64,000 bases of DNA from Caprella mutica (taxonomy: Eukaryota; Arthropoda; Malacostraca; Amphipoda; Caprellidae). The stretch is taken from positions 310,001-374,000 of the forward strand of contig CANNZV010000332.1 of the NCBI GenBank assembly GCA_947561585.1, read 5' to 3'. Positions 45,401 through 57,369 of this stretch are shown here, piece after piece. The notes beneath the pieces were generated by a model, which saw only the letters and a program-made list of their open reading frames with translations, was not told where the DNA came from and searched no databases. Both the position numbers and the translations under genes were made by a program. How positions within the stretch are numbered: the first letter of the stretch is position 1; each line of letters starts with the position of its first letter.

Positions 45401-48400
45401 CTGAAAGAATTTCTGCTATTAAGGTAAGACTCAGGCTATTAAAACTGCTATAAACAGTCATCATTCATTGACCTAATGAAAGTAATCGATTTATATAACC
45501 TTCCAAAGCTATCTATCGACTTACTTGGGGTCTTATGACCGTAGGGAAATATTCAGACGACAGAATAGTTGGTATGTTTTGAATGCCTAGACCAGTGCCA
45601 AATTGAGCCAACATCAAACACACCAGCGGAATCCAATGATTGTCGTACAAGAACTGGTTGTCCCTTCACGGAAATTGATATAGCATTTTTAATTTTGTTA
45701 CTTCCTTAAGATTTATCAGGTATTATAATTACAAATCACCAATAGCTAAATATATTTTAGTTTGAGTGATGATGCAGATATAAATTAGTTTAGATAGAAT
45801 TGAAGCTTACCCAATTGTTTCAGTTGTGCTCACAGTTGTCGAATTGCAGTCTTCACTCTTCGTATCTATAGACTGCGCCCTCTGGTAGTAGAGGGTGTAA
45901 GTTGCCATTAAGGTTATTGCCAAAGTAGCAATGGAGCACGAGACAACCATGGCACCCCTTCTGCCTAGTTTCTTTGCAAACACTCCCAACAAAATAATCG
46001 CTACGAACTGGAGGGATAAAATGATTTGGCATTTATTAGAAGCTCCTATAGGTTTTCTAGATATTCTTGAATATTTCAAGACACTGCTAAATTATTCATG
46101 AGAATAGTATCCACCAACAGAATGAACCAATGCGTGGAGAGTGTACAATGTCATTACATCAAACAGGGTGACCCCCAAAAATTGTGCCTAACTTTTAATT
46201 AATATCAATAGTGCATTTACATATAGGTAAATGAAATAAAAATTAGATTTTTTTACGTCTATCTATTCTAACACCGCTATGTCCCTATACCGTTAGAAGG
46301 AAATAAATAAAAACATCAACACAGATAGGAGAAGCCCAGTTATATTAATCTATAGTAATAACGTTTACTGAACCGAATTAACCTTTGTATTGATGCATTA
46401 TTATTATTATTATTTAAAATTCACATTCTGAGGGATAAGGTACTATTCGCGATTACACGAAAATACAGGTAACTTAAAGTTTCACAGTAGATACGACATA
46501 ACCAAATTTAGTGAAAATGGAGGCTATTGCGTAAATATAGAGATGATTATCAAACATATATTTAGATAGAGCCGCAAGTATAATTTCGTTAAAGTAGAGG
46601 ATCGGGAGTTAAGTGATATGTAAAACCCGAGAGTAATATGTACCAAATTTTGATCATACATTGATAATTAATTTTGAATTGTGTTAATTTTTCAATTAAC
46701 GACAACATAATATTAAGCCTAGCTTGAATATAGCATTAGCTCGCATTAATTGTTGTGAATAATAGTTAATAAAGTATTTATCAAGACAGTGATATTCCAC
46801 AATTGTGTTGATTCAATACAGTTCAAAGAAATGTTATGCGATATTTATCTCACCTGAGATGAATGTACCATCACAGTGGCTATGGTTGGGTCTGACCTGT
46901 TACCCGAGTCGTGGAGATACCTAGCAGTTTGGCCGGTAAATGGAGTGCAGCCTGAGGAAGAAATATTCCTATATAAAAGGTTATTTCTCCACTCAACTAA
47001 ATTTTATATGTGTTTGTGGTAAGATAAGCAACAAACAACAAATATATTTGTAATTGGAAAACAAGGAAGAAGTATTCTTGCATAGATTTAACTGAAATTC
47101 ACGGTTACACAGTCCTTACAGTAAATAGAGACAATTATAGGACATTTCTCTTGTAAACCTAACTCATTCTTGTAAAAAAATATAAACATCTCGACTGACA
47201 GATGAAATACTTTTATAGATTTATCCAAAATGGATCGACTCCCTACTTACCACCAAACACAGCGATTACAAAGATTGTGTAGACAATAGCCAGTCTGATG
47301 AGCACATCTCTCTGCAGCAAAGATTGCAGCTTATCTGTGTTTTTGAAGAGATCATTTTTCTGCTTATAAGCCTCTATCTCCTCATCCACGATAGCCTCAC
47401 TAACTCGGATGGTGAGCAAAATTTTGCGGGCTTCAACTTCTTTGCCTAGAGATAGAATTGGATAACGTTGATCACAAAACTCAATTCCTATTAAAGAATC
47501 TTTTTTTTTCTATCTCAGAAAATGTAGCATACTTGCTAATGTACAAAAGAACAAAAAACTCATCTATGTAACCTTTGACCGTGAGGAAGGTGGGACTTTC
47601 AGGCAACACAAATGCCACTCCTAGCAGGTAAATCACAGGCAGAACTGAGTTTATGAAACAAACGTAGTAGTAATGAAGCCAATATGCTGGAACTAAACCT
47701 AATGTTTGACCTGAAAAAAGAATATTTCACTTGTTAGGTAAATGTAAACCTTAAAATTATAGAACTTTATTGTTTGACAAACTAATTATTACTCTAAATG
47801 TAAAGGATTCCACAGGATAGAAGAAAACGTTCATATATGTTAGTTCTTGTTCTTATAAAAATTTGCATCCACCATGCGTTTCCCTCTACCAAAGTTCAAT
47901 AGGTGAATTTCATAACATCTGAAAATGTCAATTGAAATTTTGAAACATAGAGGAACAAAACGGCGTCTTGCAAGCAAAATCACTGAATGATGCTATATAG
48001 ATGAATGGGGTTTTCTAGCCGAAGGAACCTTTAAAATGCAGAGACTAAAATTAGAAAATGCATCCACCTAGTATGAGAACTGCAGCGGATAGGGCTGTGA
48101 AGAGACCTCTGGTGTCGTTATCAGATAACTCAACAACGTAGGCAATTGCAGCTAAGGTACCACTGCCATAGCCGTAACCAGCAACAAACCTGAAAAATTC
48201 TTGAAACTAAAATAACGAAATAGTTTATTCTTTTTCAACTCTACAATTAAAAGCTGACTATTTTGGCCCTTGCAAAACATAAGCAGCAATAATTTTCCTA
48301 TAGATTGACCCAGTAAATATATATTCGCTGTCATGTATCTATCAACATAAAATATCGCAACGAGTTTAATGTTTAAACTGTACACTGTCTACATTACCCT

Positions 48401-51400
48401 TAACTGCAATCTAACATCACTCAACATATTTTTTTCAGTAACTCATTAAATAATACCTGAATATTAGACACATTGCAGGGTTGACACTGAAAGCTATCCC
48501 AATCCATGATGATAAATTAGCAACTCCCATGGCTGCCAGTATTTTTCTTCTTCCAAAAATACTCATTCCTACTGCACCAACAATGACACCCAGAAGTCCT
48601 CCTAAGTTCATGAGACTTCCTGGAATTTATTTTAAATAAATAAAAAAATATCTGTTAGCTTTGTGAAAAATACTAGCTATTTTGAATATTATTAACTATG
48701 CTACAAATGTTGAAATTACATAACATTCTAAAAATTTAAAAGTGCCTTTAATTTCGGAGCTAAAAATTCCCGTAAATTTACGGTTGAACTGTTGTATTAT
48801 TCATCTTGGCTGGTAACAGAATATAGTCAAGTGGGGTGAAAAGTAAACGATTTAATTAACAAGGATTTAATTCTTTGAGTATCGGTGCTACAAAAAAATG
48901 CCATAAGGTGCGGTTCCAAATTACGCTTCTATTACATATTAGTTACACATTCCTGAATTTGTCTTTTAGATTTTTTTCTTCCAAAAAACCGGGGCTCACA
49001 GATTCTCCAAATTCGGGGTAAAAAATGAATCGTGTGGGTGGCATTTTAAAGTTCATATTTCACCGCACCGGGTGATCTAGATCACCCCACATTAAACAAC
49101 TTGTGCAGTTTTGAAGTTTGGTCTCCTGCTTGATGCTGCTATGATGGTAGCGATCACATACAACGACTCTTAACACTAGATGAAATTCATACCTGATGAC
49201 TGGTGAGATGTGAAGGTTGGTTGTCGTGAGATGTGATGGTTGGCTTGTGGTGAGATGAGATGGTTAGCTTGTGGTGAGATGTGATGGTTGGCTTGTGGTG
49301 AGATGTAATGGCTGGATTGTGGTGAGATGTGATGGTTGGCTAGTGGTGTGGTGAGATGTGATGGTTGGCTTGTGGTGTGGTGAGATGTGATGGTTGGCTT
49401 GTGGTGTGGTGAGATGTGATGGTTGGCTTGTGGTGAGATGTAATGGCTGGATTGTGGTGAGATGTGATGGTTGGCTAGTGGTGTGGTGAGATGTGATGGT
49501 TGGCTTGTGGTGTGGTGAGATGTGATGGTTGGCTTGTGGTGAGATGTAATGGCTGGATTGTGGTGAAATGTGATGGTTGGCTAGTGGTGTGGTGAGATGT
49601 GATGGTTGGCTTGTGGTGTGGTGAGATGTGATGGTTGGCTTGTGGTGAGATGTGATAGTTGGCTTGTGGTGAGATGTGATGGTTGGCTTGTGGTGAGATG
49701 TGATAGTTGGCTTGTGGTGAGATGTGATAGTTGGCTTGTGGTGAGATGTGATGGTTGGCTTGTGGTGAGATGTGATGGTTGGCTTGTGGTGAGATGTGAT
49801 AGTTGGCTTGTGGTGAGATGTGATGGCTGGCTTGTGGTGAGATGTGATGGTTGGCTTGTGGTGAGATGTGATAGTTGGCTTGTGGTGAGATGTGATGGCT
49901 GGCTTGTGGTGAGATGTAAGGGCTGGCATGTGGTGAGATGTGATTACTGATGAGATGTGATAGTTGGCTTGTGGTGAGGTGTGATTACTGATGAGATGTG
50001 AGATGTGGTGATGCTGTGAGATGTTATGACTGATAAGATGAATGATGAGGTATGATGATGTTGATGGTTGATATGATTAAAGATGCTCATATTCTCCAAC
50101 TTGAAGAAGAGCACTGGCCTCACTATCCGGGAAAGTGAAAGTGTTGTGCTTAACATAAGGTATCAGAGGTTCGTATAACATATGGTGGACATTCAAGACT
50201 TCGATTTCTGGTTTTACAGGCTCGTACCATGTCCAGTGGTTAGGATCACTGCCTATGGCTTTCTGTTCAAGATAGCGTACTTGAATCTCGGTTGTCTGTT
50301 CATTCCGTAGCAGCTTCTAATTGCCCATCTTCATTGTCAAGCAGAGGCTGGTCATTGTCGTCCTTTGGTTTTCCCTTGTTGACCCATCTGCCATAGGTTT
50401 CTAGTTTGATCTTGTCTAATCGGTCCGCATAATATATTTGCTTCTATCGATAATGACTATGCCCGTAGCCTTGAATCCTACTTTGATTATGTCAGGTGAC
50501 AGCCCCTTGTGCTAGATAGTGCAAAGCATGTTCACAAAAGATGCCTTGCGAAGAGGCTCTCCTCCACCTGGTTGGTACGAGAAATCGTGGAGCATCTTCT
50601 CGTAGTGGACCTTTAGAGAAGCAAAACATGCGACATCCAAGGGTTGGAGTTGGTCATTGCAGTGGGGATTTAGCTTTCCTTCACTGCAAGCTCTACAGTC
50701 TTCAATGAGATATGGCCGAGATATCCATCTAGTATTACTGTATCAGTAGCAATGGTCTTATTCCAGCAGTTTTCTCTGTGTTATTCCGGTGCAATGATAT
50801 ACCCAAAAGTGTAGTTATTGCACTGGAAAACAACATTTCATGATAAATTTTGGGTTCACGGGGGTGAAATATGAACCATACCTAATTGTTCACATTTCAC
50901 CCCATGCACTCATGGGGTTAAATGTGAACTAAATGTTGGTTCATACATCACCTCACACGAGTTCATAAAAAAACAAATTTGGCGGCTCGGTATTACTATA
51001 ATATTGCAAGTAAAGTTCATAGATAAAGCACACAATCACGTTTCAACCGCAAGGTAGACCAAACAATTTCACACTAAAAAATTATACCCTATTTACTGAA
51101 CCTTCTGAGATGGTTTCGGAATTAAGGATTCGTATAGTTCACTTCAGGAGCCACTCGCAACTGAACCAATAAACATCTGTTAATGAGATTTCTGCTGTAA
51201 AAAGCCAAACAAATTGCCTATATAACGAGTGACTATAAAATGGTGGCAGGTTCATTCCACCCCCCCCCCCCTTTACCCCTTTACAAGTCAGGGTTCCTTT
51301 TTCATCCCATCTGAATATAAGTACCAATTTTATATCTGCAGCGAATTTTATACAGCACATACTTCATTATCAAAGATTGCAATTAAAGGTGAAGGATTCA

Positions 51401-52499
51401 GTTACTCTGTTGGAACCACTATAAATCTCAGAGATTCGTGAGATCAATTCAAAATTCCAGATTTAGCTCTATTCCTAAGAGATTGGTCGAACATATGACC
51501 ACTATCTAATTGAAATAATTTAAAAGTATAGTTAAGATTCCGACTCACAATCAATCAATTAAGTTATACACTCTGCACAGCTAACGGTTTAGCCCCGTTC
51601 ACATTGACACTCACATCCACAGGCAACGGGCAAGTGCACTCTCAAAAAGAGTTTTTACTTGTTCACATTTGATAAGCGCATGGCGGGCAGATCGAGGAGG
51701 TGTCGCCAGTGCAAGAGTGTTCACTTGGTACTCAGAATAGGTATGAAATACATAAATAGAGTGACTCGGTTGGTAGTCAGAATAAGTATGAAATACATAA
51801 ATAGAGTGAAGTATAACTATCAAATACATTAATGTAGTGAAATAAGTTACTCAGATTCGGATCAATAGACTGGACTCACTGAGTATCGAAAAGAATGGCT
51901 AGGGTGAATGTTGAAGTGAGCAATCCAGTTGCCCGCTAGTTTGCCCGTCAACTGGGTATAGCTCGTTGTATCAACACTCAGAGTGTGCAAAAGAGCCTCA
52001 ATGTAATTTGGGCTTATGTCGTACTCACCCATTAGGTCTTTCTCCGTGTCGTTGAAGGTGATAAAGGTACCGTATATGGTGGAGTTATTCTCCAGAACGT
52101 CTGGCAGTATTACTGAAGGGAAACTCAGCACTGGCCCCGTCATTGCCATCCCAACCATTTGGAAGGACATTATGTAGAGCTAAATGAAAAAAGGATTAGG
52201 TTTCGTTAGTAATTATTGGATAAGTTAAAACGACTTCCAAAACATATTTTCTGTATTAAAGAATTCGAATTTATATAATCAGTTTTTAACAAATTATCTT
52301 CGTAGATTATAACCATGGACAGTGTAAATATTACAGACTCACACAATCCACGTTTTTAGTTACTTACGAATCTTTTTTTAGTGCGCAGAGCACTCTGTTT
52401 TTCTTGGTGGGGCACCACTATCTTGGTAGATAATTCTTTGACAGCTACGTCACTCTTGTGACTGTCTTCCATTGCTACAGATTGGTAATGTTCACTCAT
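45218..52499 (-). CDS. SLC2/Tret1-like facilitated sugar transporter (whole gene span)
   Basis: Major-facilitator membrane carrier, probably for trehalose or hexoses. Exons in transcript order: 52499-52368, 52179-52029, 48619-48457, 48189-48068, 47710-47573, 47445-47251, 46951-46854, 46007-45811, 45663-45525, 45400-45218, giving about 505 residues, the usual length. All junctions keep phase. Family marks: GRRK after TM2 (residues 117-120), RFVAGYGYGSG and TRG in TM4-5, PESPTFL (226-232) at the TM6 end, and KKLGRRG after TM8. Departures: the QQxSGIN stretch of TM7 is not recognisable and the usual C-terminal PETKG reads QETVG, so substrate is uncertain. The gene is convergent with the SLC6 gene. 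Intron 2 (3.4 kb) contains a decayed DNA transposon and a satellite. Confidence 0.9.
45525..45663 (-). CDS. Sugar transporter exon 9: TM10 and TM11 start
   Basis: Acceptor GTGAAG (a weak tract), donor GTAAGT. Codes residues 399-445: IPLVCLMLAQFGTGLGIQN, then IPTILSSEYFPTVIRPQ, which matches the conserved P-x-x-x-x-SE-x-FP-x-x-x-R pattern after TM10. Confidence 0.9.
45811..46007 (-). CDS. Sugar transporter exon 8: TM8 and TM9
   Basis: Acceptor CTCCAG, donor GTAAGC. Codes residues 334-398: FVAIILLGVFAKKLGRRGAM, with the second GRRG signature, TM9, then a hydrophilic loop containing NSTT. Confidence 0.9.
46164..46290. mobile_element. One-ended copy of the CAGGGTGACC MITE
   Basis: Left end CAGGGTGACCCCCAAAAATT and adjoining MITE body (AATTAGATTTTTTTACG, then TTCTAACACCGCTATG) resemble 27895-28102, but no matching right end is found. 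In an intron of the sugar transporter. Confidence 0.75.
46854..46951 (-). CDS. Sugar transporter exon 7: loop after TM7
   Basis: Acceptor CCTCAG, donor GTGAGA. Codes residues 301-333: CTPFTGQTARYLHDSGNRSD then TIATVMVHSSQ at the start of TM8. NRSD is a potential glycosylation sequon. Ends in phase 0. Confidence 0.82.
47251..47445 (-). CDS. Sugar transporter exon 6: central cytosolic loop and TM7
   Basis: Acceptor CTCTAG, donor GTAAGT. Codes residues 236-300: charged central loop (KEVEARKILLTIR through KTDKL-type helices), RDVLIRL, and TM7 ending VIAVFGG. The usual QQ pair of TM7 is absent. Confidence 0.88.
47573..47710 (-). CDS. Sugar transporter exon 5: TM6 and PESP motif
   Basis: Codes residues 190-235, with PAYWLHYYYVCFINSVLPV and VAFVLPESPTFL, the PESPR-like signature at the end of TM6. 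Donor GTTACA is unusual, but phase and family alignment fit the next exon. Confidence 0.9.
48068..48189 (-). CDS. Sugar transporter exon 4: TM4 and TM5
   Basis: Acceptor TTTCAG. Codes residues 149-189: RFVAGYGYGSGTLAAIAYVV, the ELSDNDTRG loop and TM5. The donor GTGGAT is weak, but it is the one that keeps phase with exon 5. Confidence 0.88.
48457..48619 (-). CDS. Sugar transporter exon 3: TM2 and TM3
   Basis: Acceptor TTCCAG, donor GTATTA. Codes residues 95-148: GSLMNLGGLLGVIVGAVG, the SIFGRRK signature, and TM3 with SWIGIAFSVNP. Ends in phase 2 after IF, splitting an Arg codon. Confidence 0.92.
49199..49990. repeat. 24-bp satellite, over 30 copies
   Basis: Units of GATGGTTGGCTTGTGGTGAG plus ATGT, some with an inserted GTGTG. 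A higher-order cycle is visible at the left, where the 24+29+29-bp pattern recurs three times. Long ORFs on both strands follow from the unit length and are not genes. Confidence 0.95.
50077..50770 (-). pseudogene. Pogo/Tigger-like DDE transposase remnant
   Basis: Minus strand gives LLDGYLGHISLKTVELAVKE, then LQPLDVACFASLKVHYEKML and, after a stop, LSPDIIKVGFKATGIVIIDR. These match in order the LLDGHxSH, QPLDVxxFxxLK and GFxxTGIxP blocks of DDE_1 (pogo/Tigger/jerky) transposases. A C-terminal open part runs to TAA at 50077. Internal stops show it is dead. The catalytic core upstream is not recognisable. Confidence 0.8.
51725..51815. repeat. 54-bp direct duplication
   Basis: CAGAATAGGTATGAAATACA through AATAGAGTGA occurs twice with small differences. 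Confidence 0.85.
52029..52179 (-). CDS. Sugar transporter exon 2: TM1 and loop 1
   Basis: Acceptor ATTTAG, donor GTGAGT. Codes residues 45-94: QMVGMAMTGPVLSFPSVILP, then a loop with the NNST glycosylation sequon and the run NDTEKDLM before TM2. Ends in phase 1. Confidence 0.88.
52368..52499 (-). CDS. Sugar transporter exon 1: cytosolic N-terminus
   Basis: 44 codons from ATG 52499 to donor GTAAGT, hydrophilic (MSEHYQSVAMEDSHKSDV through TKKRF). A further in-frame ATG lies upstream at 52574, but its extension is low-complexity AT-rich coding, so the inner ATG is preferred. Ends in phase 0. Confidence 0.7.
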
Positions 52500-53810
52500 G
52501 AAAATATTAAATTTAAGTAAACTGCCAATCACGTCTACTATCTTAAGAATATAAAAAGATGGTTTATAATGCAATAAGATTCTGTATTTTTCAGTCTACA
52601 CAGAGTGCCATAATATTTAGTAATCGACTGCTATTATTCAACATTTGAATTTCACTGTTACTTATTTACCAATATGTTTGTAGTATTCAGAATTAGTAAA
52701 TGTTTTAGTTTGCTTTATTAGATTAAAAGATCATAAAATAATGGAATGTGCCCACCTGCCTTTGGGTCTAATGTATAGTTCCCACGGAATAATAAAAGAT
52801 TTAATAGAATGTGTTAAAGACAGTTTAGAAATTCTTGCAGTCATGATAATATTTTTCTATGAGAAAAGTACTGAATAAACTAGTTGGGTATAGTGTTAGA
52901 GATTCTTGTGGTTAGGGAGCCCTATGAGAATGAGTTACACCACCCGAGATGTAGCAGGCTAATAAGAGTTTCGGTGGAGAACTCATGGTATACAGCATAA
53001 GGCCTGGAAATATATATTATATTATACATAGTGTTCAGTTATCAGTTAGTTGGACAGGCTGTTAGTAGCCATTTTTAACATAGATGGGCAATAGGGCAAG
53101 GCCCATCTGTGGTCCGCTCTCACATCACCATCTGCATACTCTACTGAATCCATTTAATTTAACTCTACTTTATTTGTGCCATCACCATTTGTGTAATTAT
53201 ATGTACTGTGCTCATGATTATTAATACAAGAATAGAAAACCAGAAATCATCATTCCACCCGTCAGTTAAAAAAAACAATCCAGAAATAAACCCCATGACT
53301 GGAACAATGTTAATTTTAACTATTGATTTCACATCCATTACTAAATATTTAAAAGCTATTATTTTATAATTATTTTTTAAGTTTCAGTTATGTATGTATA
53401 ACAATAATAACTTCTATTAGTTCTATAAGCGTTATTTTAAATTTACATCCATGTCACATACTACTTTACCATAATTTTAGTTAGTCTATAAATCTATTGT
53501 AGTAAATTAGTAATTAACATTTTGTGTTCCATAAACTTAGCACCAGCCCGGTAGCTACAAGATCAACTACCTTAAGACTGAGTATGTTGTAACGATTACT
53601 TAGTCACATTAAAATTCTTATCTGGTGAATTGTAAAAAGATTACTAAAATTCTTCATCAGATGCATGTACTGTAATATATTAAAACTATGCATGTTATTC
53701 GAAAGATTTTTTGAAGCCCATGAACAATTATAAACAAAATCATTTTGAGGATAAACCGAAAAATATTATAATGAAATGTTAGATTATTTGAATGCTTCCT
53801 ACTACAGCTA

Positions 53811-54165
53811 CGAGTTGCCTGCATCGATTGTTGCGATCATCACCTGCAATTATTGCTCAGCGATGATCGCTGTTAGACCATTTTGCATGCAACGATCACG
53901 TCAGTGTTTGTGCGACTGTTGACCAAAAGAGGGAAAATGACTTTGAGTAGTAAACTAAGTAGAAAAGTAAGGGTCTCATTTAAAAATATAGTAGATGAAA
54001 AGATACCCTTATCCGTGCGACTATTTGGAGCCAGCGATGATCACTCGCGACTGTAGAGATAATAGCTCGTTGCAAAACAGCCCCATAGGAATAGCATTGG
54101 ACTAGCGCCAAGCGAAGATCACTAGGCGATGATCGTAACAATTGCTGCATGTAAACGTACCTTAA
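53811..54165. mobile_element. Old TIR element with GCGATGATCGC repeats
   Basis: Left CCTGCATCGATTGTTGCGAT resembles the complement of right GATCGTAACAATTGCTGCAT; GCGATGATCGC-type words recur inside. Arms have drifted. About 350 bp, no ORF of note. Confidence 0.55.
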
Positions 54166-54750
54166 GTAACCAAACATCCTATATAAGCTGATGAAGGGGA
54201 AACCTTAAAAAAAGTACAATATTGACTTGCAAACTGTTGCTATCATTTGAAGTATCGTCTCAATACTCTTGGTTTATTAGTTTTACCTGTATTTACAAAT
54301 TATAATGATCAGGTGTTTTCTAATCTCCTAACATAAACAATTTAATCTATCAGATGCTCATAATAACCTCCTTTAACATTGCAACCATATAAAAGGTAGT
54401 TTATTAGTAGTAACCTTAGTTCTGAACCACCTATACTATTCATTTTTTATTTGAAATAGTTATTCTATTTTATTCATTAAAATGATTAATGATGTTTATT
54501 AATAGATATTTTTATAGGGTACGAAATGATCACACAACAGGCTTCAATAAAATTTGTTATATTGCTTAATTTATTACCCTAATAAAGAGTTTTATTCATG
54601 TATATACTACATTGATAATAACTAACTCTAAACATCGTATAGCTACCCATGAGTAAAAAAAAGACTCTATTAAATATAGATTAAGTCATTTAAATAAAAA
54701 ATTTAAAATAATAATCAGCGATAAATAAAAGCCTATCTAAAGGCCCTATA

Positions 54751-55763
54751 CAGGGTGACCCACAAAAAAGTGTACCTAACTTTGAATTAATATAAATATT
54801 GCACACAATCTTAATTCATAGGCAATGACGGAGGTATAGTGGATATGTCATGCGCGTTTGAGTGATCTGCAATATCAACCGATTTCGTTGCGCAATCTGT
54901 TGATCAACAGTTTGCGCAGCCATCGATCGATAGCACAACCATCGATCGATCCCTGCGTGTTCGAATGATATGATTTTTTTTTATTTGTACATCAAATTTG
55001 CACATTTGATCGCATATATCAATCGATAGCGCAACCATCGATTGATTTTTGCGCGTTTGAATGATATGGATTTTGATAGTTTATGCATCTAATTGTTACA
55101 TTTAATAGAGACACAATCGACTGATGGTCGACTTATTAAATATTAAAAAAGTATTTTTATAATAAAAACAAAACATTTAATTAAATGAATAAACAAAGAA
55201 AACCTGTATCATTCGAACGAGTAGAAATCGATCGATGGTTGCGCTATCGATTGATATACGCTATAAAATGTGCCAATTTGAACTACAAACTAAAAAAATC
55301 ATATCATTCGAACGCGCAGGAATCAATCGATAGGGCAGCCATCGATTGATTCCTGCACGTTCGAATGATATGATTTTTTTTAGTATACGCTATAAAATGT
55401 GCCAATTTGATCTAAAACTAAAAAAAATCATATCATTCGAACGTGCAGGAATCGATCGATGGTTGCGCTATCGATTGATATACGCAATCAAATGTGCGAA
55501 TTTGATGTACAAATTTAAAAAAATCATATCATTCGAACGCGCAGGGATCGATCGATGGTTGCGCTATCGATCGATGGCTGCGCAAACTGTTGATCAACAG
55601 ATTGCGCAGCGAAATCGGTCAATATTATAGATCACTCAAACGCGCGTGGCATATATATGTAAAAAATCTCAATTTTTAATATTACTTCAACTCCTTTTTA
55701 TCTACATGTAAATACAATATTTATATTAATTAAAAGTTGGGTACACTTTTTTGTGGGTCACTA
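54751..55763. mobile_element. CAGGGTGACC MITE split by a second, giant-hairpin element
   Basis: Outer parts (54751 to about 54848 and about 55650 to 55763) are the two ends of the MITE seen whole at 27895, with TA before the left end. The DNA between them is a different element listed next. Confidence 0.85.
54852..55645. mobile_element. Inserted 0.8-kb palindromic element with ~95-bp internal repeats
   Basis: Ends GCGCGTTTGAGTGATC and GATCACTCAAACGCGC are perfect inverted copies. Inside, blocks such as ATCGATCGATGGTTGCGCTA and ATCATATCATTCGAACG recur in both orientations, so each half is an array and the whole can fold into one hairpin. No transposase. Confidence 0.88.
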
Positions 55764-56209
55764 TAGTATATAACTATAGGTATTATATTCTACATTATGA
55801 AGATTGAAGCTGTTTTTTTTTTTATATAGAATGGTGATAAGGGGTAGTGTTAATTTTGTATGATCGGGGTTTTAAATTGTTGTTACTTTCATTTATTTGT
55901 TTAATTTCTCTTTCTTTACTTCTTTCCATTTTATTACTTATTTACGGTTGTTAATTAGTTATATTTTTACAAACAGTTACCGAGCGTCACACTAGCCTGA
56001 AGTTAGTTTGTTCAAAATTAGATATCAATTAAATTCTTGTGATTGCCAGGAATTCCTGAATCCACGAGGGTAAATGAAACGATATATTATGATAACTAAA
56101 TTCGTTATTTATAAGATTCATGCATGACATTACACAGATAATTTAATCGAGATATTTATATAATACATTATACAATTGAACATTCAATCTAAACGGTTCT
56201 ATGTATATT

Positions 56210-56285
56210 CCACCCCGGTAATTTCAACTCCGGTATATTCCACCCCAGGCATATTCCACCCCAGGTACATTTTACGCCGGTAACT
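56210..56285. repeat. Short TATTCCACCCC repeats
   Basis: Three copies of TATTCCACCCC followed by CGG or AGG, plus related TTTTACGCCGG and TTTCAACTCCGG words. Confidence 0.6.
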
Positions 56286-57369
56286 TCAATCTCCCTTATT
56301 ATAGGAAAAAATCAGACTATACCGACTTATAGCCAAACACATCCACACTCTTTTAACAATAAATAAGGAAACAGTCAGGCTATATATTCGAGCATTCATC
56401 ACCTCCTCTAACTTGGTTATCGAGACAACCGTACTCTTCCAGCAACACTTTCGACTTTATTGCATGATCATTCAAATTATTGCAGAATATAATCTGATCG
56501 TTCTTTGAATTTTGAAAGAATTATTATAAACAGACAGAAAATCCCAACAAGACTGTAGAACTATATACTTTTTTCCAAGCAGTTATATTTTTGTCCAGTT
56601 ATTCCGTTATTGAAAACTATTACTCTTAAGATTTAAGCACAAGGCTATACGAATGAAACTGCAAGATCAAATCTTTACTATTAAATCAAAAATAAAATTA
56701 ATTTTATGAGGAATCAAGAGTCATATAATCATATTGTTGACAAATTAACTAAAGACTTTAAAAATGTAGTTAGATAATAAAGTGGCTTTTCCAACAAAGT
56801 GTGATAGTGCGCACGTACAATGGAATAGAACATTCTTTAAAGGGTAGGAAGATGAAGAGATGATAATAAATGAAACCTACGAGAGTCTTTAGTCTGTACC
56901 TAAACAAATACTGCACCTTTTAGTTTAATAGCATAACCCGGCCTATTGTAGTAATTACAAATAGCGTTAGATAGCTGATGGGAATAATAAAAAGTTCATT
57001 TTCTTATTTATTTATAATTAAATTCAAACATTCTTATACAAGCAAAATAAAAATTCTGAGCATTTCTCAACAAAAGAAATCAACATTTCAGAAAAGAAAT
57101 AAATGTTAAATAAAAAGAGCACTTAGAATAATTAATATGTAGTAAGTGCATAATACATTATTCTGTGCCTCTCTACAGGAATTCCGAATCAGATTTAAAA
57201 TCTTTGTCCATAGCCCTTAGCCCCATGGTAATTAGAGGTAAGGAATAGGTCGTCATCACTGTCCATCTTAGTGAATATCTATTCGGCTGAACTTACTTTC
57301 TGTGTGAACTCCACAAGACAATTGTTCGTGACTCTTTAAGGAGTATGTTCCGATAATGATATAATAACC

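Larger units (their letters stand above)
48826..50910. mobile_element. Degraded pogo/Tigger-like DNA transposon in sugar transporter intron 2
   Basis: GGGGTGAAAAGTAAAC near the left end and GTTCACATTTCACCCC near the right form plausible inverted ends about 2.08 kb apart. Between them lie a decayed DDE transposase (50077-50770, minus) and a large satellite. Boundaries are approximate and no target duplication was confirmed. Confidence 0.55.

Noticed and set aside
49264..49950. Long ORFs on both strands (His/Ser/Thr-rich and Cys/Trp-rich)
   Set aside because: Products of a 24-bp satellite read in either direction; no independent coding evidence.
51862..52170. 102-codon ORF running past the end of sugar transporter exon 2
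   Set aside because: Only the part above 52029 is transporter sequence; beyond the GTGAGT donor the reading loses family similarity, while splicing to 48619 keeps it.
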